Under the pieces are notes generated by a model that ran no database searches, was not told the origin of the DNA, and saw only the letters and a list, made by a program, of their open reading frames with translations. Below are positions 7,286-10,354 of a stretch of 10,354 nucleotides of DNA, one piece after another (position 1 is the stretch's first letter; each line of letters begins with the position of its first letter). A program made the position numbers and the translations under genes. This stretch comes from Spirochaetota bacterium (lineage in GTDB: Bacteria; Spirochaetota; Leptospiria; Turneriellales; Turneriellaceae), in NCBI GenBank assembly GCA_029561505.1, contig JAKQXK010000300.1:1-10354 (forward strand). The letters run 5' to 3'.

Positions 7286-7312
7286 TTGAAAAGTCAATCC
7301 ACTTCGTATAAA
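7286..7312 (+). promoter_or_regulatory. Candidate promoter for miaB and downstream genes
   Basis: TTGAAA (7286-7291) and TATAAA (7307-7312) match -35 and -10 boxes, but the 15-nt spacer is shorter than ideal. Transcription would start near 7319, about 34 nt before the GTG of miaB. The -10 box shares 7307-7310 with the -10 box of the opposing promoter. Confidence 0.35.
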
Positions 7313-7333
7313 AGAGTTTTCGCGCTGTTTCAA
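7305..7333 (-). promoter_or_regulatory. Predicted sigma70-type promoter for the small secreted protein
   Basis: On the minus strand TTGAAA (7333-7328) and TATACG (7310-7305) are separated by exactly 17 nt, a good housekeeping promoter match. Transcription would start near 7298, giving a leader of about 87 nt before the ATG at 7211. The prediction comes from sequence alone. Confidence 0.5.
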
Positions 7334-7352
7334 ACACTTAGTTTCAGCTCGC

Positions 7353-8726
7353 GTGAGCAAGCCCGAACCCGAAACACTGACAACCCCGAAGGCGCCGTCG
7401 AAACAATTTTATATTGAAACTTATGGCTGCCAGATGAACGAATATGATTCGCTGCTGGCGGGCAAAATACTTGAGTCGAATGCCACGCAGACACCCAACG
7501 CGGCAGAGGCAGACATAATTCTGCTGAACACCTGCGCGATTCGTGAAAACGCGCACCAAAAAGTCTATAACCGTCTCAGAGAGCTGAGCCGCTTTCATAA
7601 AGCAGGGGCGAAGGTTGGTATTCTTGGCTGTATGGCGCAGAACCTGCGCGAAGATCTGCTCTACGAAAATCTGCCTGTTGACTTCATCATGGGGCCCGAT
7701 GCGCTTCGTAACCTCGCAACGCTTGTCGACTCACCCACGGCCGATGCCGGCCGCAGCTTCTTGAACCTTTCGCGCGTCGAAACCTACGACGATATCGTGC
7801 CGACGTTTGAGCACCACATGCGCTACCGCGAGAGCAAGGTCACCGCGTCGGTCACGATTCAGCGTGGGTGTGACAATTTCTGCGCATTCTGCGTGGTGCC
7901 TTATACGCGTGGCCGCGAACGTTCACGCCCCATCGACAGTATCGTCGCCGAAGTGCAGTCGCTTGCCGACAGCGGAGTCAAAACCGTCATTTTACTCGGG
8001 CAGAACGTAAACTCTTACCACCATGAGAAGGCACGGTTTATCGACCTCATTGAAGCTCTGCTCGCTCGCACGACGATACCGCGAATTTATTTTACATCGC
8101 CGCACCCAAAAGATTTTCCCGTTGAACTTTTCGACCTGATGGCGTCAGAACCCCGGTTCTGCAACCAGGTGCATATGCCGCTGCAGGCCGGGGCCAACAA
8201 GACGCTCAAGCGCATGAAGCGCAATTATACGCGCGAAGAGTTTCTTGAAATAGTAGAGCGGGTTCGCGCCCGCGTGCCCGACGTTGCGCTCAGCACCGAT
8301 GTGATCGTCGGTTTTCCGGGTGAAAGCGATGCCGATTTCGAAGAGACGCTTGAAGTGATGCGCAAGGCGGATTTCGACGCCGCCTTTATGTTTGCCTATT
8401 CAGAACGCAAGGGAACAATCGCACAACGGCTCTACCCCGACGACGTACCCGAGGCCGTCAAGAAAGAGCGTCTGGCACGCATGATCGACCTGCAGCTCAA
8501 AAGATCGCACACCAACAATCTGCGTTATGTCGGGCAGAAGGTCGAGGTGATGGCCGAGCAGCCCTCGCGACGCAATGCAGCCGAATGGATAGGCCGGCTG
8601 CGCAATGGCCGCAGGGTTGTTTTTCTGCCGCGTTCCGTAACACCTGAATTGCCGGGTTCGCTCGTAGGGCTCGAAATAACGGGTGCGTCGAGCCAGGTGC
8701 TGCACGGCAAAGAAATTTATGAGTGA
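7353..8726 (+). CDS. miaB: tRNA-2-methylthio-N6-dimethylallyladenosine synthase MiaB
   Basis: MiaB is a radical SAM methylthiotransferase that adds a methylthio group to i6A37 in tRNAs reading UNN codons. The 457 residues fit the family. The N-terminal UPF0004 domain has its three cluster cysteines at Cys26 (ETYGCQMNEYDS), Cys61 (NTCAIRENA) and Cys93 (GCMAQ). The radical SAM domain has the CxxxCxxC motif at Cys173, Cys177 and Cys180 (RGCDNFCAFC), followed by VVPYTRGRERSRP. LLGQNVNSY near 213-221 is typical of MiaB rather than of RimO or MtaB. A C-terminal TRAM domain (about 389-452) binds tRNA. The start is GTG at 7353: no other ATG, GTG or TTG lies in frame between it and the stop at 7287, and the first conserved cysteine comes soon after. 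No clear ribosome-binding site is seen. The end overlaps the ABC ATPase gene by 8 nt. Confidence 0.96.
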   Translation: MSKPEPETLTTPKAPSKQFYIETYGCQMNEYDSLLAGKILESNATQTPNAAEADIILLNTCAIRENAHQKVYNRLRELSRFHKAGAKVGILGCMAQNLREDLLYENLPVDFIMGPDALRNLATLVDSPTADAGRSFLNLSRVETYDDIVPTFEHHMRYRESKVTASVTIQRGCDNFCAFCVVPYTRGRERSRPIDSIVAEVQSLADSGVKTVILLGQNVNSYHHEKARFIDLIEALLARTTIPRIYFTSPHPKDFPVELFDLMASEPRFCNQVHMPLQAGANKTLKRMKRNYTREEFLEIVERVRARVPDVALSTDVIVGFPGESDADFEETLEVMRKADFDAAFMFAYSERKGTIAQRLYPDDVPEAVKKERLARMIDLQLKRSHTNNLRYVGQKVEVMAEQPSRRNAAEWIGRLRNGRRVVFLPRSVTPELPGSLVGLEITGASSQVLHGKEIYE

Positions 8727-9492
8727 TGAAATTCTGCGGTTTGAGAATGTCTGGTACGGAAACGATCTGGTACAAGACCATGTCGACGATATAACCTTCT
8801 CGCTTGCCCGGGGTGAAGGGCTCGTCATTTCAGGGCCCGAAGGCAGCGGTAAGAACCAGATAATGGGCCTTATCATGGCAAAATATCTGCCACGCGCCGG
8901 CCAGATCTACCACGAGGGCGCGAACCTGCGGCTGCAACAAGATGAAGATATCGAGCGTCTGCGGTTTTCGATTGGGTATGTCACGCAAACCGCCGGGCTC
9001 ATCAATAACCTTTCAGTGCTTGAAAATATTATTCTGCCGTTGCGATACCACACCGACATGAAAGACGACGCGCTTTTTGCGGCGGCCGAATTCTGGATAG
9101 ACAGGTACGAACTGCGCCATAAAATCAAGGCCCGCCCGGTCGCGCTGTCTGATTCAGAGACGATTCGCACTGCGCTCATACGGGCCCTCATTGTCGAGCC
9201 GCGCGTGCTCTTGCTCGATATGGTCTTTGATGGGCTGTGCCCGCTCGCATCGCGGCGCATTCTTGAGCTGGTATTTGAAGACATTCAGGCCCGGCAGATT
9301 GCGCATATTATTTCGACGTATTATCCCCGGGTTTTCGAGTCGCGCGACCTGAAGTTCATGCTGCTTTACAGGGGAGAGGTTGTGTTTGACGGCAAAATTG
9401 CCGATCTTAATACTGCAGATAATGTTTTTCTGGCCCAGTACCGCAACTTTGCCACCAAAGGTGCGATGCAGGCCTTTAACGGGGCTGTATGA
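8719..9492 (+). CDS. MlaF-like ABC transporter ATP-binding protein with degenerate catalytic motifs
   Basis: This 257-residue ABC ATPase-domain protein is placed as the cytoplasmic ATPase of an MCE/Mla lipid transporter because it is coupled to mlaD. The overall fold is recognisable, but the motifs are worn. Walker A is GPEGSGKN (39-46) with Lys45 kept but Asn in place of the Ser/Thr that binds magnesium. The Q-loop glutamine is present (Gln90). The signature LSGGQ reads LSDSE (143-147). Walker B is VLLLDM (163-168) with Met168 in place of the catalytic Glu. The H-loop reads IISTYYP (198-203), without the switch histidine. ATP hydrolysis is therefore doubtful, although nucleotide binding may remain. 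I chose ATG 8719, overlapping the miaB stop by 8 nt, over a start at 8683, because it opens at the usual LRFENVW strand. The frame is intact, so it is not an obvious pseudogene. No permease gene is adjacent. Confidence 0.85.
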   Translation: MSDEILRFENVWYGNDLVQDHVDDITFSLARGEGLVISGPEGSGKNQIMGLIMAKYLPRAGQIYHEGANLRLQQDEDIERLRFSIGYVTQTAGLINNLSVLENIILPLRYHTDMKDDALFAAAEFWIDRYELRHKIKARPVALSDSETIRTALIRALIVEPRVLLLDMVFDGLCPLASRRILELVFEDIQARQIAHIISTYYPRVFESRDLKFMLLYRGEVVFDGKIADLNTADNVFLAQYRNFATKGAMQAFNGAV

Positions 9493-10205
9493 AGTTTGAG
9501 CGCAATGACATTTTTACGGGCCTTTTTGTACTGGTCGGCACAGTTTTCGGCCTGTCTGTTTTGCTGTTCATTGCTGGTTATAACCTGCTCGACGACCGCA
9601 CCGAATACTGGGTGAGGTTCGAAAAACTGGCAGGCGTAAAAAAAGGCACCCAGATCAAGATCAAAAACTACACGATCGGCGAAGTTAAAGAGGTGCTGCC
9701 GATCTATGGCACCGACCTGCAGTTTAAGGCGCGCGTGCTCATCAATAAAGAGTTCAAGATATTTCAGGGCACCAAAATCAATATTACAAACCAGAACGTC
9801 ATCGGCGATGCGGTGCTCGATATTCTGCCCTCGCTTTCAAAAAAATATGTGTTAAAGCGCGACGATACGCTTTTTGCGACAAACATTGTGAACCTCGAGC
9901 AAATGGTGGCGCAGATTTCAAACCTTGTTGGCACGATAAACAGGCTCGTCGAAACCTTTGCGGCGCTCGCCGGTGACAACAAGAACGATGTCAAGCTGCT
10001 GCTGACGAACCTTAATGGCTCCATAGCGCGCGTCAACGGCCTGCTCGATTCATCACAGGGTGAAATCGTCGCCATAATGCGCAACATTCGCAGCACGTCG
10101 GGCACGCTCGACAAATTCACCAAAGAACTTGCTGAAAACCCGTGGAAGGTGCTCGACAAACGCCCCGCCTCAGGCCCGCCGGCCGATTCTGCCGCGTTGC
10201 CCTGA
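9489..10205 (+). CDS. mlaD: MCE family protein, MlaD-like lipid transport substrate-binding subunit
   Basis: MlaD-type proteins sit in the inner membrane and form a hexameric ring that carries phospholipid between the inner and outer membranes. The 238 residues show one N-terminal membrane helix (about 10-34, GLFVLVGTVFGLSVLLFIAGYNLL). One MCE domain follows (about 38-115, from YWVRFEKLAGVKKGTQIKIKNY through IGDAVLDILP), then an amphipathic, probably coiled-coil stretch (about 133-215) and a short Pro/Ala-rich tail. ENPWKVL (216-222) is a phrase commonly seen near the C-terminus of MCE proteins. The ATG overlaps the TGA of the ATPase gene (ATGA), so translation is coupled and the two products probably act together. 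The protein is longer than E. coli MlaD because of the helical tail. MlaE, MlaB and MlaC are not seen in the window. Confidence 0.9.
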   Translation: MKFERNDIFTGLFVLVGTVFGLSVLLFIAGYNLLDDRTEYWVRFEKLAGVKKGTQIKIKNYTIGEVKEVLPIYGTDLQFKARVLINKEFKIFQGTKINITNQNVIGDAVLDILPSLSKKYVLKRDDTLFATNIVNLEQMVAQISNLVGTINRLVETFAALAGDNKNDVKLLLTNLNGSIARVNGLLDSSQGEIVAIMRNIRSTSGTLDKFTKELAENPWKVLDKRPASGPPADSAALP

Positions 10206-10226
10206 CAGACGCGCTGCAACCTGATT

Positions 10227-10354
10227 GTGGCCGCTCTGCAATTTGCCGCCGACGAATCGGCAACCTTCGGTCTGAACATATGGCGCAGCGATGCGGGGTG
10301 TGACTTCGAAACTCTGCTCGCAGCGATCCCGGCACCTGATATCGTCGTTATTCG
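10227..10354 (+). CDS. Start of an unidentified ORF, cut by the window end
   Basis: An open frame of 42 codons runs from a GTG at 10227 to the window edge with no stop. It lies 21 nt after the mlaD stop and in the same frame, so it could be the next gene of the run. The translation opens VAALQFAADESATFGLNIWR and has a protein-like composition. The pattern around ESATFGLNIWR faintly recalls the start of some GNAT acetyltransferases, but this is too short to name. No good ribosome-binding site is visible, and the true start could be elsewhere. A competing minus-strand frame at 10117-10335 looks like a shadow. Confidence 0.45.
   Translation, partial: MAALQFAADESATFGLNIWRSDAGCDFETLLAAIPAPDIVVI

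Noticed and set aside
7212..7337. N-terminal extension of the small secreted protein to 7337
   Set aside because: It would bury the signal peptide and the AGGAGG site inside the coding region and cover the predicted promoter.
8400..8876. Minus-strand frames across the miaB and ABC ATPase junction
   Set aside because: They oppose two convincing overlapping genes and show no signal or domain of their own.
8719..9492. The ABC ATPase as a decayed pseudogene
   Set aside because: The frame is full length without stops, start and stop are coupled to both neighbours, and Walker A lysine and Q-loop glutamine remain. This fits divergence under selection better than decay, though relatives should be compared.
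9764..10335. Minus-strand frames across mlaD and the right edge
   Set aside because: They are Ser/Arg-rich antisense products of the mlaD coiled-coil region, and the plus frame has clear family support.

Overview
The window is about 54% GC by eye and carries ordinary, densely packed chromosomal genes. FliM starts with the spirochaete-style LSQDEIDQLLSAISSGD leader, and an MCE/Mla lipid-transport pair is present. My best inference is a flagellated diderm of the order Leptospirales, with a GC content closer to Turneriella or Leptonema than to Leptospira. This placement comes from protein recognition only and was not tested by a search.

Left half (1-4531, all minus strand, read right to left): a tightly spaced run of five genes. 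They are a divergent PTS enzyme I-like PEP phosphotransferase (4531-2813), a BtuF-like metal/cobalamin-binding protein without a signal peptide (2826-2032, overlapping the previous gene), proline iminopeptidase (2018-1077), glycyl-tRNA synthetase alpha subunit (1030-149) and the first 47 codons of an integral membrane protein (141-1, cut by the window edge). Gaps are -14, 13, 46 and 7 nt, so cotranscription is likely. The functions do not form one obvious pathway. No glyS, HPr or EII gene is adjacent.

Middle (4532-6866): a 189-nt divergent intergenic region, then an exported protein of unknown function (4721-5737) and fliM (5781-6809), both on plus. FliM stands apart from the fliL/fliN genes that often accompany it. 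A GC-rich stem-loop follows fliM, where it converges with a small secreted beta-rich protein on minus (7211-6864).

Right half (7212-10354): a compact divergent promoter region in which the -10 boxes of the two directions overlap, then plus-strand miaB (tRNA 2-methylthio modification), an MlaF-like ABC ATPase that overlaps miaB by 8 nt, an MCE/MlaD protein coupled through an ATGA overlap, and the start of a further ORF running off the end. The ATPase and MlaD suggest a phospholipid transport system between the membranes. The ATPase, however, has lost nearly every catalytic ABC motif, and no MlaE permease is next to it.

I see no mobile elements, CRISPR arrays, tRNA or rRNA genes. The most notable observations are the degenerate ATPase and the altered active-site loop of the enzyme I-like protein. 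I found nothing that amounts to a clearly new multi-gene system.
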